Positions 45,251 to 57,131 are shown, counted from the stretch's first letter. The stretch: 64,000 nucleotides of DNA from Lysobacterales bacterium (GCA_016703225.1 JADJCM010000010.1:220734-284733); one strand, 5' to 3'. Notes: generated by a model from the letters alone, not told the origin. Numbers and translations: made by a program.

Positions 45251-46576
45251 ATGGACCAGATCGCGATCGACCTGCTGATCGAGCCCGAGTGGGTGATTCC
45301 GGTGCAGCCGCAGGGCGTGGTGCTGGAGCAGCATGCGGTGGCGGTGCACGACGGCCGCATCGCCGCCGTGTTGCCGCTCGGCGATGCGCGCGCGCGCTAC
45401 GCCGCACGCGAAGTCGTGGCACGACCCGGCCACGCGTTGATCCCGGGTCTGGTCAACAGCCATTGCCATTCGGCGATGGTGTTGATGCGCGGTCTCGCCG
45501 ACGATCTGCCGCTGATGACCTGGTTGCAGGACCACATCTGGCCGACCGAGGCCCGCTTCGTCGGTGCCGAGATGGTCGCCGACGGCACCCTGATCGCCGC
45601 CGCCGAACTGCTGCGCGGCGGCGTTACCTGCGTCAACGAGATGTACTACTTCCCGGAAGTGGCGGCGGCGACGTTCAAGCGCGTCGGACTGCGCGCGGGT
45701 ATCGGCCTGACCGTGATCGAGTTCCCGACTGCGTGGGCCAGCCACGCTGCCGAGTACATCGACAAGGGCCTCGCGCTCGCCGATGAACTCAAGCATGAAC
45801 CGATGCTGCGCGCGGTGTGGGCGCCGCATGCGCCGTACACGGTGTCGGACGCCAGTTTCGAGAAGATCCGACTGTATTCCGACCAACTCGATCTGCCGGT
45901 GCATGTGCATCTGCACGAAACCGCGTTCGAGGTCGAGGACGCGCTGCGCCAGCACAAGGAACGACCGTTCGCACGCTTGAAGCGGCTCGGTCTGGTGAAC
46001 CGCAACCTGATCGCGGTGCACATGACCCAGCTGAGCGAATCCGAGATCGCCCAGTGCGCCGAAGCCGGCGTCAGCATCGCGCATTGTCCGGAGTCGAACC
46101 TCAAGCTGGCCAGCGGCTTCGCGCCGATCGAGGCCTTGCGCCGCGCCGGCGTGAACGTCGGCATCGGCACCGATGGCGCTGCCAGCAACAATGACCTCGA
46201 CCTGATCGGCGAGATGAAGACCGCCGCGCAGCTGGCCAAGGCCGTGGCCCAGGACGCGGCCGCGCTCGATGCGGCAGCAGCCTTGCACATGGCTACGCTC
46301 GGTGGCGCACGCGCACTCGGTTGGGACGAGCGCATCGGCTCGATCGAGGTTGGCAAGGACGCGGACCTGGCCCTGATCGCCCTCGACCAGTTCGACACCT
46401 TGCCGGTGTACAACCCGATTTCGCAGATCGTCTATGCCGGCAACCGCCGCGATGTGCGCGATGTCTGGGTGCGCGGCGAGCGCAAACTGGACGGCGGCCG
46501 GCTCACCGGCTTCGACACCGAACGCCTCGCCGCCACGGCGCGCAGCTGGGGCGTGCGCATGCGCGCGCGGAACTGA
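45251..46576 (+). CDS. mtaD: TRZ/ATZ-family amidohydrolase, probable MTA/SAH deaminase
   Basis: The 441-residue metal-dependent deaminase has H71 and H73 in GLVNSHCHSAMVLMRG, ADDLPLMTWLQDHIWP, later metal ligands in HVHLHETAFEV and IAHCPESNLKLASG, and the catalytic Asp in GIGTDGAASNND. This is the MtaD pattern; it deaminates 5'-methylthioadenosine or S-adenosylhomocysteine. It is followed two bases later by ubiG, and the order mtaD-ubiG-gph is a conserved gammaproteobacterial cluster. Confidence 0.9.
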   Translation: MDQIAIDLLIEPEWVIPVQPQGVVLEQHAVAVHDGRIAAVLPLGDARARYAAREVVARPGHALIPGLVNSHCHSAMVLMRGLADDLPLMTWLQDHIWPTEARFVGAEMVADGTLIAAAELLRGGVTCVNEMYYFPEVAAATFKRVGLRAGIGLTVIEFPTAWASHAAEYIDKGLALADELKHEPMLRAVWAPHAPYTVSDASFEKIRLYSDQLDLPVHVHLHETAFEVEDALRQHKERPFARLKRLGLVNRNLIAVHMTQLSESEIAQCAEAGVSIAHCPESNLKLASGFAPIEALRRAGVNVGIGTDGAASNNDLDLIGEMKTAAQLAKAVAQDAAALDAAAALHMATLGGARALGWDERIGSIEVGKDADLALIALDQFDTLPVYNPISQIVYAGNRRDVRDVWVRGERKLDGGRLTGFDTERLAATARSWGVRMRARN

Positions 46577-46577
46577 C

Positions 46578-47282
46578 ATGCAGACCGCCGATCCGCGCGA
46601 GATCGCCAGGTTCAACGAGCAGGCGCACCGCTGGTGGGACCCGCAGGGACCGTCGCGTGCCTTGCATGAACTGAATCCCGAGCGGCTGGCGTTCGTGCGC
46701 GAGCGTATGCCGCTGGCCGGTGCGCGCGTGCTCGATCTGGGTTGCGGCGGCGGCATTCTTGCCGAGGCGCTGGCCGCGGCCGGGGCGGACGTGCTCGGCA
46801 TCGACGCCGCCGCCGAGCAGATCGAGATCGCCAAGCTGCACGCGCTCGAATCCGGCGCCAACGTGCAGTATCGGCATGTCGATGCGGAGCAACTGGCGGC
46901 GGAACTGCCGGGCGCCTTCGACGCCATCTGCTGCATGGAGATGCTGGAACACGTCGCCGAACCCGACCGCGTGCTGGGCGCCTGCGCGACCCTGTTGAAG
47001 CCCGGCGGACACCTGTTCCTGTCGACCATCAACCGCACTGCGCGCAGCTTTGCGCTTGCCATCGTCGCCGCCGAACAGGTGCTCAAGTTGTTGCCGAAAG
47101 GCACGCACCGGCATGAGTTGTTCATCCGTCCCAGCGAACTCTCGGCCGGATTGCGTCTCGCCGGTTTCGAGCTGCGCGCGCTGGAAGGACTGCAGTACGA
47201 CCCCTTCCGACGCAAGTCCTGGCGCAGCGCGGACGTCGGCGTGAACTATCTGGCGCACGCGGAGAAAGCCGTTGCCGGCTAG
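46578..47282 (+). CDS. ubiG: Ubiquinone biosynthesis O-methyltransferase UbiG
   Basis: The 234-residue SAM-dependent methyltransferase has the binding loop VLDLGCGGGILAEALA, CCMEMLEHVAEPD and LFLSTINRTARSF, all typical of UbiG. It starts with FNEQAHRWWDPQG. It performs both O-methylations of the quinone ring. It overlaps gph by 11 bases. Confidence 0.94.
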   Translation: MQTADPREIARFNEQAHRWWDPQGPSRALHELNPERLAFVRERMPLAGARVLDLGCGGGILAEALAAAGADVLGIDAAAEQIEIAKLHALESGANVQYRHVDAEQLAAELPGAFDAICCMEMLEHVAEPDRVLGACATLLKPGGHLFLSTINRTARSFALAIVAAEQVLKLLPKGTHRHELFIRPSELSAGLRLAGFELRALEGLQYDPFRRKSWRSADVGVNYLAHAEKAVAG

Positions 47283-47928
47283 CACGCGCGCGCTGCTGTT
47301 CGACCTCGACGGCACCCTGCTCGACACCGCGCCGGACATGATCGCCGCCGCCAACGCACTGCGTGCCGACGCCGGGCTCGACGCGCTGCCGCTGGCGCGG
47401 CTGCGGCCATTCGTGTCCAGGGGCGGGCGCGCATTGCTGGGTGTCGCGTTCGCACACCTTGGCGAGGCAGAACGCGAAGCATTGCTGCAACCCTTTCTGG
47501 ATTGCTATCGCCAGCACATCGCCGTGGCGACGCGGCCGTTCGATGGCGTCCTCGACCTGATGAGCATCTGCCGCGCGCAGGGCATCGAGCTCGGGATCGT
47601 GACCAACAAGCCGGGCTGGCTGACTGACGCGGTGTTGCATGCACTCGATCTGCACCGCGAGTTCGACGCCATCGTCAGTGGCGACACGCTGGTCGAGAAG
47701 AAGCCGCATCCGGCACCGGTGCTGCACGCACTCAAGCGTCTGGCGGTGCCACCGGCACAGGCGTGGATGTTCGGCGACGATCGCCGCGATATCGAAGCCG
47801 GCCGTGCCGCCGGAACCCGCACTGCGGTCGCCGCGTTTGGCTACATCGACGCCGGCGACGACGTGCAGGCGTGGGGGGCGGATGTGGTCGTGCGCAGCGC
47901 CCACGAGCTGATCGCCTACCTGGACTAG
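47272..47928 (+). CDS. gph: Phosphoglycolate phosphatase, HAD family
   Basis: The 218-residue HAD hydrolase has motif I LLFDLDGTLLDT, motif II IVTNKP, motif III KPHPAP and motif IV FGDDRRDIEAG. A TTG start at 47272 overlaps ubiG and has GGAGA upstream. It removes phosphoglycolate formed by DNA repair. It is the last member of the mtaD-ubiG-gph row. Confidence 0.88.
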   Translation: MPASTRALLFDLDGTLLDTAPDMIAAANALRADAGLDALPLARLRPFVSRGGRALLGVAFAHLGEAEREALLQPFLDCYRQHIAVATRPFDGVLDLMSICRAQGIELGIVTNKPGWLTDAVLHALDLHREFDAIVSGDTLVEKKPHPAPVLHALKRLAVPPAQAWMFGDDRRDIEAGRAAGTRTAVAAFGYIDAGDDVQAWGADVVVRSAHELIAYLD

Positions 47929-47932
47929 GCGC

Positions 47933-48691
47933 ATGGACGCAGCCAAGGTCGACCTGGATGCCGAAGCCTTCATCGCGAAGTGGGCCGACGCCTGGCCGGC
48001 TCTGGCGCTGGCGCGATTGTTCGCTTCGCCGGGCGAGTGGCCGTTGCTGCGCGGACGCGTCGGCGCCCTGTTCGAAATCGGCGAGGCCTGCTGGGTGCTG
48101 CGCGATGCAACCGTGCGCGAGCACAAACTCGCCTGGTGGCAGGAAGAGCTGACCCTGCATGGGCAGGGTCAGGCGCGGCATCCGTTGCTGGCCGCCGCTC
48201 GTGACCTGCAACTGTCGCCCGAGTTGGCCGGGCAGGCGCTGTTTGGGCTGGACGAGTCCGCGCCGGAAGATCCATCGCAAGCGCTCACCCGCATCGTGCG
48301 TCTGACCGCGAACTCAGCGGATCCGCCGATCGCGGTGGCATGCACCCAGAGTCTGCTGGTCGGCATGTACCTGCTCGCCTTGCGCGAGGGCCAGCCGAGC
48401 GCATTCGCGCAGGCACCGCTCGACCTGCGCGCGCGCCATGCGGTCGCCGGCGCCGAGACCGGGGTAGCGCTGCAGGCGCTGGTGGCTACGCTGGCGAGCC
48501 GTTGGCACAACGAATTGCGGTTGCGCTACCGCAGTTCCGCGCGTTCGCACTGGCATGGCGCGCGTGGCCTGCGCGTGGTGTACCAGCAGGCACTGGCGCT
48601 GATCGAAGCCTTGGCGGCGGGGCGTGACCCACCGCACGCCGGCTGGCGCAGCGCCTGGTGTGCTTGGCGCGCCGTCGCTGGATTGCGCTGA
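47933..48691 (+). CDS. Degenerate squalene/phytoene-synthase-like protein
   Basis: The 252-residue helical protein has REHKLAWWQEELTLHGQGQARHP, which matches the KLAWWR region of squalene/phytoene-synthase relatives. The DxxxD motifs that bind the diphosphate are not visible, so it may be non-catalytic. It starts five bases behind gph and ends before folE2. The family link is tentative. Confidence 0.45.
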   Translation: MDAAKVDLDAEAFIAKWADAWPALALARLFASPGEWPLLRGRVGALFEIGEACWVLRDATVREHKLAWWQEELTLHGQGQARHPLLAAARDLQLSPELAGQALFGLDESAPEDPSQALTRIVRLTANSADPPIAVACTQSLLVGMYLLALREGQPSAFAQAPLDLRARHAVAGAETGVALQALVATLASRWHNELRLRYRSSARSHWHGARGLRVVYQQALALIEALAAGRDPPHAGWRSAWCAWRAVAGLR

Positions 48692-48726
48692 ACCGATACA
48701 CTGGCGCCCTGGAAGAAGGAATCCGC

Positions 48727-49701
48727 ATGAGCACCCAACCCGCGACGGCGCGATCGCTGCCGGACATCGCCAACGAGGCGCGAGCAGGCGTCGCCGGCCA
48801 ACTCGACTGGGTCGGCATGGGCGATATCGAACTGCCGGTGCGCGTGGCCGGGCCCGACGGTACGCCGATCCATGCGCATGCCCGCGTCACCGCCTATGTG
48901 AATCTGCACAAGCCGGAGGCGCGCGGCATCCACATGTCGCGGCTGTACCTGCTGCTCGATCGCCTGCTCGGTTCGGAAGTGCTGACGCCGTGTTCGGTGC
49001 GCAAGGTGCTGCGTGAATTCGTCGACTCGCACGCTGACCTGTCGAGCCGCGCGCTGTTGCGCGTCGCGTTCGACTACATGGTGCGTCGTCCGGCCCTGGT
49101 CAGCGACCACAGCGGCTGGAAATCCTATCCGGTGGTGATTTCGGGCCTGCTCGACCGCGGCCAGTTCACCATCGAAACCAGCTTCGAAGTCACCTATTCG
49201 AGCACCTGTCCGTGTTCGGCAGCGTTGGCGCGCCAGATCATCCAGGACCAGTTCAAGTCCGACTTCGCGGCTGACGACGGCCTCGACTACGAACGCGTGG
49301 TCGCCTGGCTCGGCTCGGAGCAGGGCATCGCCGCGACACCGCACAGCCAGCGCTCCGGCGCCGAGGTGCGGGTGCGCCTGGTGCCGAGTTTCGACTCGTT
49401 CCCGCTGGTGGCATTGATTGATCGCGTCGAGGAAGCACTGAAGACCCCCGTGCAGACTGCGGTCAAGCGCGAAGACGAACAGGCTTTTGCGCGCCTCAAC
49501 GCCGAGAATCTGATGTTCTGCGAAGACGCCGCGCGTCGCATGCAGAAAGCACTCGATGCCGACGAACGCATTGCCGACTTCTGGGTGCGTGCCAGCCATT
49601 ACGAGAGTCTGCATCCCCACAATGCCGTCGCCGTCGCCACCAAAGGCGTCGCCAATGGCTACAACGCCGGCATGGATTGGGTGGGGGATCTGAAGCGCTG
49701 A
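48727..49701 (+). CDS. folE2: GTP cyclohydrolase I, FolE2 type
   Basis: The 324-residue protein is the metal-flexible type IB GTP cyclohydrolase that makes dihydroneopterin triphosphate for folate. HMSRLY, the catalytic-zone cysteine in SSTCPCSAALARQ and TPHSQRSGAEVRV are the FolE2 marks. FolE2 replaces FolE where zinc is scarce; a Zur-like gene is 9.6 kb away, and no Zur-box was found here. AAGAAGGA precedes the ATG. Confidence 0.94.
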   Translation: MSTQPATARSLPDIANEARAGVAGQLDWVGMGDIELPVRVAGPDGTPIHAHARVTAYVNLHKPEARGIHMSRLYLLLDRLLGSEVLTPCSVRKVLREFVDSHADLSSRALLRVAFDYMVRRPALVSDHSGWKSYPVVISGLLDRGQFTIETSFEVTYSSTCPCSAALARQIIQDQFKSDFAADDGLDYERVVAWLGSEQGIAATPHSQRSGAEVRVRLVPSFDSFPLVALIDRVEEALKTPVQTAVKREDEQAFARLNAENLMFCEDAARRMQKALDADERIADFWVRASHYESLHPHNAVAVATKGVANGYNAGMDWVGDLKR

Positions 49702-49745
49702 GACATTGGTGATCGCGCTTCCGGTGCCAGGCGGGTCGCAAACTT

Positions 49746-49774
49746 GACCCGCGGCGGCAGCGCAGCCGCGGGTC
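49746..49774. terminator. Hairpin between folE2 and HU
   Basis: A perfect ten-base-pair stem (GACCCGCGGC with GCCGCGGGTC) and nine-base loop lie in the gap between the two convergent genes. There is no clear T-run, so it may act as a stabilising hairpin rather than a full terminator. Confidence 0.5.
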
Positions 49775-49780
49775 GGTGGC

Positions 49781-50137
49781 TCAGTTCGCGGCGTCTTTCA
49801 GCTTCTTGAGCGCGCGGACCTTGACCTTGGTGGTCGCCGGCTTGGCGGCGAACCACTGTTCTTCCTTGGTGAACGGGTTGATGCCCTTGCGCTTGGGCTT
49901 GGCCGGAACCTTGACCGAGGTGACCTTGATCAGGCCGGGCAACACGAATTCGCCAGCGCCCTTGCTGGACACCGACCCGACTGCAGCAGCTTCCAGACCG
50001 GCCAGTACGGCCTTGACGTCCTTGGCGGCGACGCCGGAATTGTCGGCGATAAAATTCACCAGCGTCGACTTGTTCATCACTTCTTTCACCGGCTTCGCGG
50101 CCTTCGCGGCCTTCGCAGGGGCTTTCTTGATTGCCAT
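49781..50137 (-). CDS. HU-family DNA-binding protein with Lys/Ala-rich tail
   Basis: The 118-residue protein has an N-terminal AIKKAPAKAAKAAKPVKE tail and an HU/IHF domain (NKSTLVNFIADNSGVAAKDV, FVLPGLIKVTSVKVPAKPKR, GINPFTKEEQWFAAKPATTK). The tail resembles the histone-H1-like extension of xanthomonad HU. It binds DNA as a dimer. The upstream gap 50138-50407 (270 bases) holds its promoter and no further gene. Confidence 0.88.
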   Translation of the reverse strand: MAIKKAPAKAAKAAKPVKEVMNKSTLVNFIADNSGVAAKDVKAVLAGLEAAAVGSVSSKGAGEFVLPGLIKVTSVKVPAKPKRKGINPFTKEEQWFAAKPATTKVKVRALKKLKDAAN

Positions 50138-50407
50138 GGAATGTCCCGTTTTCTCGTCTGCCTGATTGGCGCCGCGACAATAGCAATTTTTCGGCGCTTG
50201 CAGCAGCGGGGGCGATGCGGAAGGAGTCGGGCTTGCGCGCCTGGCCGCTGCCTGAATGGCCTGCTACAAACCGCACGCGGCTGGTAGGGTTGCCAGTTCG
50301 CGGAGCGCCAGTTGGGCCATTTGTTCCAAGCCCCCGCAATCCTCCACCGCGGTCGACCCGCTGGCGGGTGCGGACCGCGAGCGGTGAACGCCGGGGAGAA
50401 CCATGTG

Positions 50408-51032
50408 ATGACGCGAACCAATTCCCACTCGATTTTGACCGTCGGCTTGCGTCTGGTTGCAGCCGGTTACCTGGTGACGACCATGGCCGGCGTGGTCGGG
50501 CAGTTTTTTTTCACACAACCCGATGCGGTGGAGTTCGCGCGCCCGATCTGGATCGTGCAGTCGTTTTCCTGCGTGTTCTTCGGCGCCTTGTGGCTGTTCG
50601 CAGATCACGTGGCCGGGTGGGGGCTGGCCTCGCGGCACGCTCCGGCGTTCGAGTCCCACATCGATCCCGAGCAGTGGTTTGCGGTTGGCATCGCGCTGAT
50701 TGGCGTCTGGGGTGATCGTGGAGAACATTGCCAGCCTCGGGTACTACGCCGCACTGAAATGGTCTTTCAGCCGGCGCGAGGCGTACGAGGGCGCACTCGA
50801 GTTCGCTGCACAGCAGCGCGCCGAGGTGTTCTCGTGTTCCATCCAGTTCGTGCTTGGACTGTGCATGAGCCTCGGGGCGCGCGGTATCGCGCGTCTGATC
50901 CATTCGCTCCGATTTGCCGGTGCGCGTCAGGAAGATCAGCGGCGCTGGGCAAACGCTCCGGCGAGCGCCGCCGACGCACCGGTGCAGGACGCGGAAGTGC
51001 CCGCCTCGAAACCCGGCGGCGAAAGCGCTTAA
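50408..51032 (+). pseudogene. Frameshifted membrane protein of unknown function
   Basis: Two overlapping frames form one 207-residue membrane protein with about four hydrophobic segments, including LVAAGYLVTTMAGVVGQFFF and VFSCSIQFVLGLCMSLGA. They are joined by removing one G from the GGGG run at 50709-50712, which restores IALIGVWVIVENIASLGYY. ATG 50408 follows GGGGAG. It may be a real frameshift or one sequencing error. No family is recognised. Confidence 0.65.
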
Positions 51033-51047
51033 CATCCGGGCCTCCGT

Positions 51048-51527
51048 TTGGGTTCGGTGCGCCGTCTCTTGATCGCATGGTTGCAATCGTTGTTCGACAA
51101 GCTCCGGTTGCAGGTCGGGGGCGGGCGGGCGCGGCTGGCGCAGGGTGATGATGCGGATGCGGAACTCCGCGAGGTGTTTCTGATCGAGTTGCGTGAGGTC
51201 GCGCATTCGCTGCAGACGGCATGCGCGGACTGGCGCGCCAATCCCGCGGATGCGGATGCGCTCAAGCGACTGCGGCGCGGGTTTCACACGATCAAGGGCT
51301 CGGCTCCGCTGGTGGGTGCGGTGGCGTTGGCCGAGTCGTGCCGGCATCTGGAGTCGTTGATGGCGCGCCTGCTTGATCGAACCGCGCAGCCAGCGCCGGA
51401 GATGGTGCGCGCGGTGGAGCAGGCGATCCGCTGGCTGCCCGCATGCGCGGATGCGCTGCGTGATGGGCGCGCGCTGCCAACGCAACTGCGTGCGATCGGC
51501 GAACAGGTGCGGCGATACCTCGGCTAG
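51048..51527 (+). CDS. Hpt-domain protein related to ChpA/PilL phosphotransfer modules
   Basis: The 159-residue protein is a stand-alone histidine phosphotransfer domain. The phospho-accepting His is in RRGFHTIKGSAPLVGA, and the pattern (FLIELREVAHSLQTACADW, NPADADALKRL) is like the Hpt domains of ChpA, the pilus chemotaxis kinase. No histidine kinase or other Che gene is near. Start is TTG 51048 or GTG 51057. Confidence 0.7.
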   Translation: MGSVRRLLIAWLQSLFDKLRLQVGGGRARLAQGDDADAELREVFLIELREVAHSLQTACADWRANPADADALKRLRRGFHTIKGSAPLVGAVALAESCRHLESLMARLLDRTAQPAPEMVRAVEQAIRWLPACADALRDGRALPTQLRAIGEQVRRYLG

Positions 51528-51545
51528 CCGGCGGGTGCTCGTGGC

Positions 51546-52100
51546 CTACCAATCCCAGAATGACGATAGCCCGATGGCGACGGCGTCGAAGGGTTCGGCG
51601 CGCATCTCGTCCTGGTCGGCGTGGGTGCCGAGCAGCAGCCAGTGCGCGCCGTCGCGGCGGTAGATCTCGATGGTCTTGGACTGCGGCTCCACGATCCAGG
51701 CGTGGCCCACGCCCAGTTGCGCATACAGCGGCAGCTTGAGCTTGCGGTCCTTGATTGCGGTGGCAGGTGAGAGGATTTCGCAGATCCAGTCCGGCACCAC
51801 TTCGACGGCACCGTCGGGCGTCACCGGCAGGCGCTCGCGCCGCCAGCCGGCCAGGTCCGGCACCAGCACCTGGCCGGACAGGTGCAACTCCGGCTCGACC
51901 AGGATCAGCCAGCCACCGGGGCCGCTGCCGCCGCGGTCGAAGGGACCGGAGACCTCGCGCGCGATTCCGGTTTCGATGCGCGAATGCCGCGCGGTCGGGC
52001 GTGGCTGGGTGTGCAGCTGGCCGGCGATGACTTCGCCGGTCACATGCTCGGGCAGCCTCAGCAGCGCTTCGTAGTGGGCAGGCTGGATCAAGGCGTTCAT
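51546..52100 (-). CDS. Uma2-family endonuclease-like protein (DUF820)
   Basis: The 184-residue protein has the PD-(D/E)XK-like Uma2 pattern: RHSRIETGIAREV, then ELHLSGQVLVPDLAGWRRER and DWICEILSPATAIKDRKLKL, then YAQLGVGHAWIVEPQSKTIE. The acidic and lysine residues fit a restriction-like nuclease core. The role is unknown. It converges with the Hpt gene. Confidence 0.85.
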   Translation of the reverse strand: MNALIQPAHYEALLRLPEHVTGEVIAGQLHTQPRPTARHSRIETGIAREVSGPFDRGGSGPGGWLILVEPELHLSGQVLVPDLAGWRRERLPVTPDGAVEVVPDWICEILSPATAIKDRKLKLPLYAQLGVGHAWIVEPQSKTIEIYRRDGAHWLLLGTHADQDEMRAEPFDAVAIGLSSFWDW

Positions 52101-52169
52101 GGCGCAAGCTTACTCCGCAGTGCGTGGGCCAGCATCCGGCGCGCCGGGGTCCGGCCGATGCGGACGACC

Positions 52170-53186
52170 CTAGACCACCACCGGTTCCGGTTCCAGCAGG
52201 ATGCCGAATCGTTCGCGCACCGTGGCTTGCACATGCTGTGCCACGCGCCAGAGATCGGCGCCGCTGGCCGCGCCGTGATTGACCAGCACCAGCGCGTGTT
52301 GTGCGGACACGCCAGCATCGCCGTCGCGATAGCCCTTCAGTCCACACTGGTCGATCAACCACGCCGCGCTGAGCTTGCGGCGTCCTTCGTCGGCGTCGAA
52401 GTTCGGTGCGCCCGGGTGGTTCGCGAGCAGGGCTTGCGCGACCTCGGCAGCGACGATGGGATTCTTGAAGAAACTGCCGGCATTGCCGATCACCGCCGGG
52501 TCGGGCAGCTTGCGCCGGCGGATTGCGCAGACGGCGTCGAACACGTCGCGGGCCGTGGGCGTGGCGACGCCCATCGCCGTCAGCTCTTCACGGACGCCGG
52601 GGTAGCCGATGCGAAGTTCGCCTGCGCGCGGCAGCCGCAAGCGGACGTTGAGGACGATGTAGCGCTCGCGCTCCCCATCGCGCTTGAAGCGGCTGTGGCG
52701 GTAGCCGAAGTCGCAGGCATCGTGCTTGAACATCGTGGTGCAGCGACGCTCGCGATCGAACACCTCGACGGCGTTGACGAAGCGCTCGACCTCGACGCCA
52801 TAGGCGCCGATGTTCTGGATCGGTGCGGCGCCGACGGTGCCCGGAATCAGCGCCAGGTTCTCCAGCCCGACGTAGCCGTGCGCGAGCGACCAGTCGACGA
52901 AGGCGTGCCAGCCCATGCCGGCGCCGACTTCGACCAGGTGCGAGTCGCGACCGGGTGCGATCACGCGGATGTGGTCGTCGGTGTAACGCAGTACCAGTCC
53001 GTCGACGTCGCGCGTCAGCAACAGGTTGCTGCCACCACCGAGCACCAGCAGCGGCAGCTCGGCGACCCGCGGATCGGCGAGCAGCAGCGCCAGCTCGGCA
53101 GGCGATGCGGCTTCGCCGTACCAACGCGCCGCGGCCGCGACGCCGAAGGTGTTCAGCGCCTTGAGCGACACCTGTTCGCGCAGCAT
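52170..53186 (-). CDS. murB: UDP-N-acetylenolpyruvoylglucosamine reductase
   Basis: The 338-residue flavoenzyme makes UDP-MurNAc. FAD motifs VLGGGSNLLLTRD, IPGTVGAAPIQNIGAYGVEV and the active-site Ser in GNAGSFFKNP are present; it is the long E. coli-type MurB with the R-x-x-K-L-P insert (RRRKLPDP). It starts at ATG 53186, overlapping the pyrD stop by one base, so pyrD and murB are coupled. Confidence 0.95.
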   Translation of the reverse strand: MLREQVSLKALNTFGVAAAARWYGEAASPAELALLLADPRVAELPLLVLGGGSNLLLTRDVDGLVLRYTDDHIRVIAPGRDSHLVEVGAGMGWHAFVDWSLAHGYVGLENLALIPGTVGAAPIQNIGAYGVEVERFVNAVEVFDRERRCTTMFKHDACDFGYRHSRFKRDGERERYIVLNVRLRLPRAGELRIGYPGVREELTAMGVATPTARDVFDAVCAIRRRKLPDPAVIGNAGSFFKNPIVAAEVAQALLANHPGAPNFDADEGRRKLSAAWLIDQCGLKGYRDGDAGVSAQHALVLVNHGAASGADLWRVAQHVQATVRERFGILLEPEPVVV

Positions 53187-54214
53187 CAGCCGCCTCGTCC
53201 GCAGCGGATCGCCTCGACGCACTGGCCGATCAGGTCCGGGCCGCGGTAGATCATGCCGGTGTAGAACTGCACCAGGCTCGCGCCCGCGGCGATCTTGGCC
53301 TGCGCGTCGTTGCCGCTGAGGATGCCGCCGACGCCGATGATCGGCAGCTTGCCACCCAGTCGCCGCGACATGCCGGCGAGTACCGCGGTAGATTTCGCGA
53401 ATACCGACGCGCCGCTCAGACCGCCGGTCTCGTGGCCGTAGCGATGTTTGGCGACAGCGGCGCGATCAGTGGTGGTGTTGGTGCAGATCAGCCCGTCGAT
53501 GCCGGAGGCGATCAGCACTTCGGCGATCGAATCCATCTCGGTTTCGCTCAGGTCCGGCGCGATCTTGAGCAGCATCGGCTTGCGCCTGCCATTGGCGCCG
53601 AGTCTCTCCTGTTCCTCGCGCAGCGTGCCGATGAAGCGGCGCAGAGTTTCTTCTTCCTGCAGGTCGCGCAGTCCCTGCGTATTGGGCGAGGAGATGTTGA
53701 CGGTGATGTAGCTGGCGCGTTCGTACACGGCGCGCAGGCCGATCAGGTAGTCATCGGCCGCGCGCTCGTTCGGCGTGTCCTTGTTCTTGCCGATGTTGAT
53801 GCCGAGCACGCCGCGGTAGCGCGTGGCATCGAGGTTGCGCAGCAGCGCATCGACGCCGTCGTTGTTGAAGCCGAGGCGGTTGATCACCGCCTGATGTTCC
53901 GGCAGGCGGAACATGCGCGGCTTCGGGTTGCCGGACTGTGGCTTGGGGGTGATCGTGCCGACCTCGATGAAGCCGAAGCCGAGCGCGGCGAGCGCATCGA
54001 CGTGCGCCGCGTTCTTGTCGAGCCCGGCCGCAAGCCCGACCGGATTCGGAAACTCGATCCCGAACACCGTTGTCGGCAACGGCTTCGGCTTGTTCGTGAG
54101 CAGTGGATTCATCCCGGTTCGATAGGCCAGTTCGATCGCACGCAGCCCGGCGCCATGCGCGGTTTCAGCGTCGAGCGCGAACAGGAAGGGGCGAGTGAGG
54201 GCGTAGAGGGACAT
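53186..54214 (-). CDS. pyrD: Dihydroorotate dehydrogenase, class 2
   Basis: The 342-residue membrane-associated flavoenzyme oxidises dihydroorotate with quinone. It has the class 2 N-terminal helix ([19 protein letters not shown]), [12 protein letters not shown], the base Ser in [15 protein letters not shown], and IIGVGGI. ATG 54214 follows a GAGGG-rich stretch. It continues into murB. Confidence 0.95.
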   Translation of the reverse strand: MSLYALTRPFLFALDAETAHGAGLRAIELAYRTGMNPLLTNKPKPLPTTVFGIEFPNPVGLAAGLDKNAAHVDALAALGFGFIEVGTITPKPQSGNPKPRMFRLPEHQAVINRLGFNNDGVDALLRNLDATRYRGVLGINIGKNKDTPNERAADDYLIGLRAVYERASYITVNISSPNTQGLRDLQEEETLRRFIGTLREEQERLGANGRRKPMLLKIAPDLSETEMDSIAEVLIASGIDGLICTNTTTDRAAVAKHRYGHETGGLSGASVFAKSTAVLAGMSRRLGGKLPIIGVGGILSGNDAQAKIAAGASLVQFYTGMIYRGPDLIGQCVEAIRCGRGG

Positions 54215-54221
54215 GGTTTGC

Positions 54222-54635
54222 TCAGCTTGGGTTGACCCAGTTCTGCACACGCAGGCCGGGCACGCGCTTGAATTCGCGTTCGTTGTTGGTGACAAGCGTC
54301 AGTTCGGATGCCAGCGCGTGTGCGGCGATCCACAGGTCGTTGCCGCCGATGGGCTTTCCGGCAGCCTCGGCTTCCGCACGCAGCGTCGCATAGTGCAGCG
54401 ACGCGCCCTCCGGGAGCACCAGTGCCGGCACCCAAAGGATCAACTCGGCGATCTCGGCCAACACACGCTCTCGTTGGCGGCTTTTCATCGCGCCGAACAA
54501 CAGCTCCCCATGAGTGATCGCCGAGATGCCGGCTTCCCCTTGGCGCAACTTCCTGAATCGAGCGAGCACTTCGGCCGGCTTGTGGCGCTGAATGTAGATG
54601 CAGATGTTGGTGTCGAGCAGGAAGCGCATATTCAA
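54222..54635 (-). CDS. vapC: VapC-type PIN-domain toxin, second copy
   Basis: The 137-residue PIN protein has [14 protein letters not shown] with the first acidic residue, [24 protein letters not shown] and [14 protein letters not shown]. It is closely related to the vapC at 26857. The TTG at 54635 would overlap vapB by four bases; ATG 54629 just past the vapB stop is the alternative. Confidence 0.85.
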   Translation of the reverse strand: MNMRFLLDTNICIYIQRHKPAEVLARFRKLRQGEAGISAITHGELLFGAMKSRQRERVLAEIAELILWVPALVLPEGASLHYATLRAEAEAAGKPIGGNDLWIAAHALASELTLVTNNEREFKRVPGLRVQNWVNPS

Positions 54636-54859
54636 AGCGGGCAGCGCTTCTGCGGAAGCGGATCATCGCGTTCCAACATGAAGTCGTCGGGCATGTTCGA
54701 GAGTATTTCGAAGGCGCGCTCGATGCCCCGATACGGTTCGCGCAGCAGGATGCCGTCGTCACGCCTGACGATCTCCAGGACTTTAGACTTGACCCGGAAC
54801 TCCTTCGGCAACCGCACGGCTTGCGAATTACCGGACTTGAAAACCTTGGCAGTGGCCAT
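54632..54859 (-). CDS. vapB: VapB-type antitoxin, second copy
   Basis: The 75-residue AbrB-like protein has [20 protein letters not shown], the DNA-binding half, and an acidic, aromatic tail. AAGGAGG precedes the ATG and GTATAC and GTAGATAC lie just upstream, a possible operator. The gap to queA (54860-54973) holds divergent promoters. Confidence 0.87.
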   Translation of the reverse strand: MATAKVFKSGNSQAVRLPKEFRVKSKVLEIVRRDDGILLREPYRGIERAFEILSNMPDDFMLERDDPLPQKRCPL

Positions 54860-54973
54860 GGCGACCTCCTTGCGTATCTACTTCTAGTCGCGAAAGTATA
54901 CACGGCAGGGCGGATCACGGAATACGCGAATCGCCCGTCTGCGCGATAATGCGCGGCCCGACTGGGCCCTGCC

Positions 54974-57116
<2,143 letters not shown>

Positions 57117-57131
57117 CGTGATAGGCTCGCG

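Noticed and set aside
48694..48726. Zur box in front of folE2
   Set aside because: No AT-rich palindrome of the Zur type is present in the short leader.
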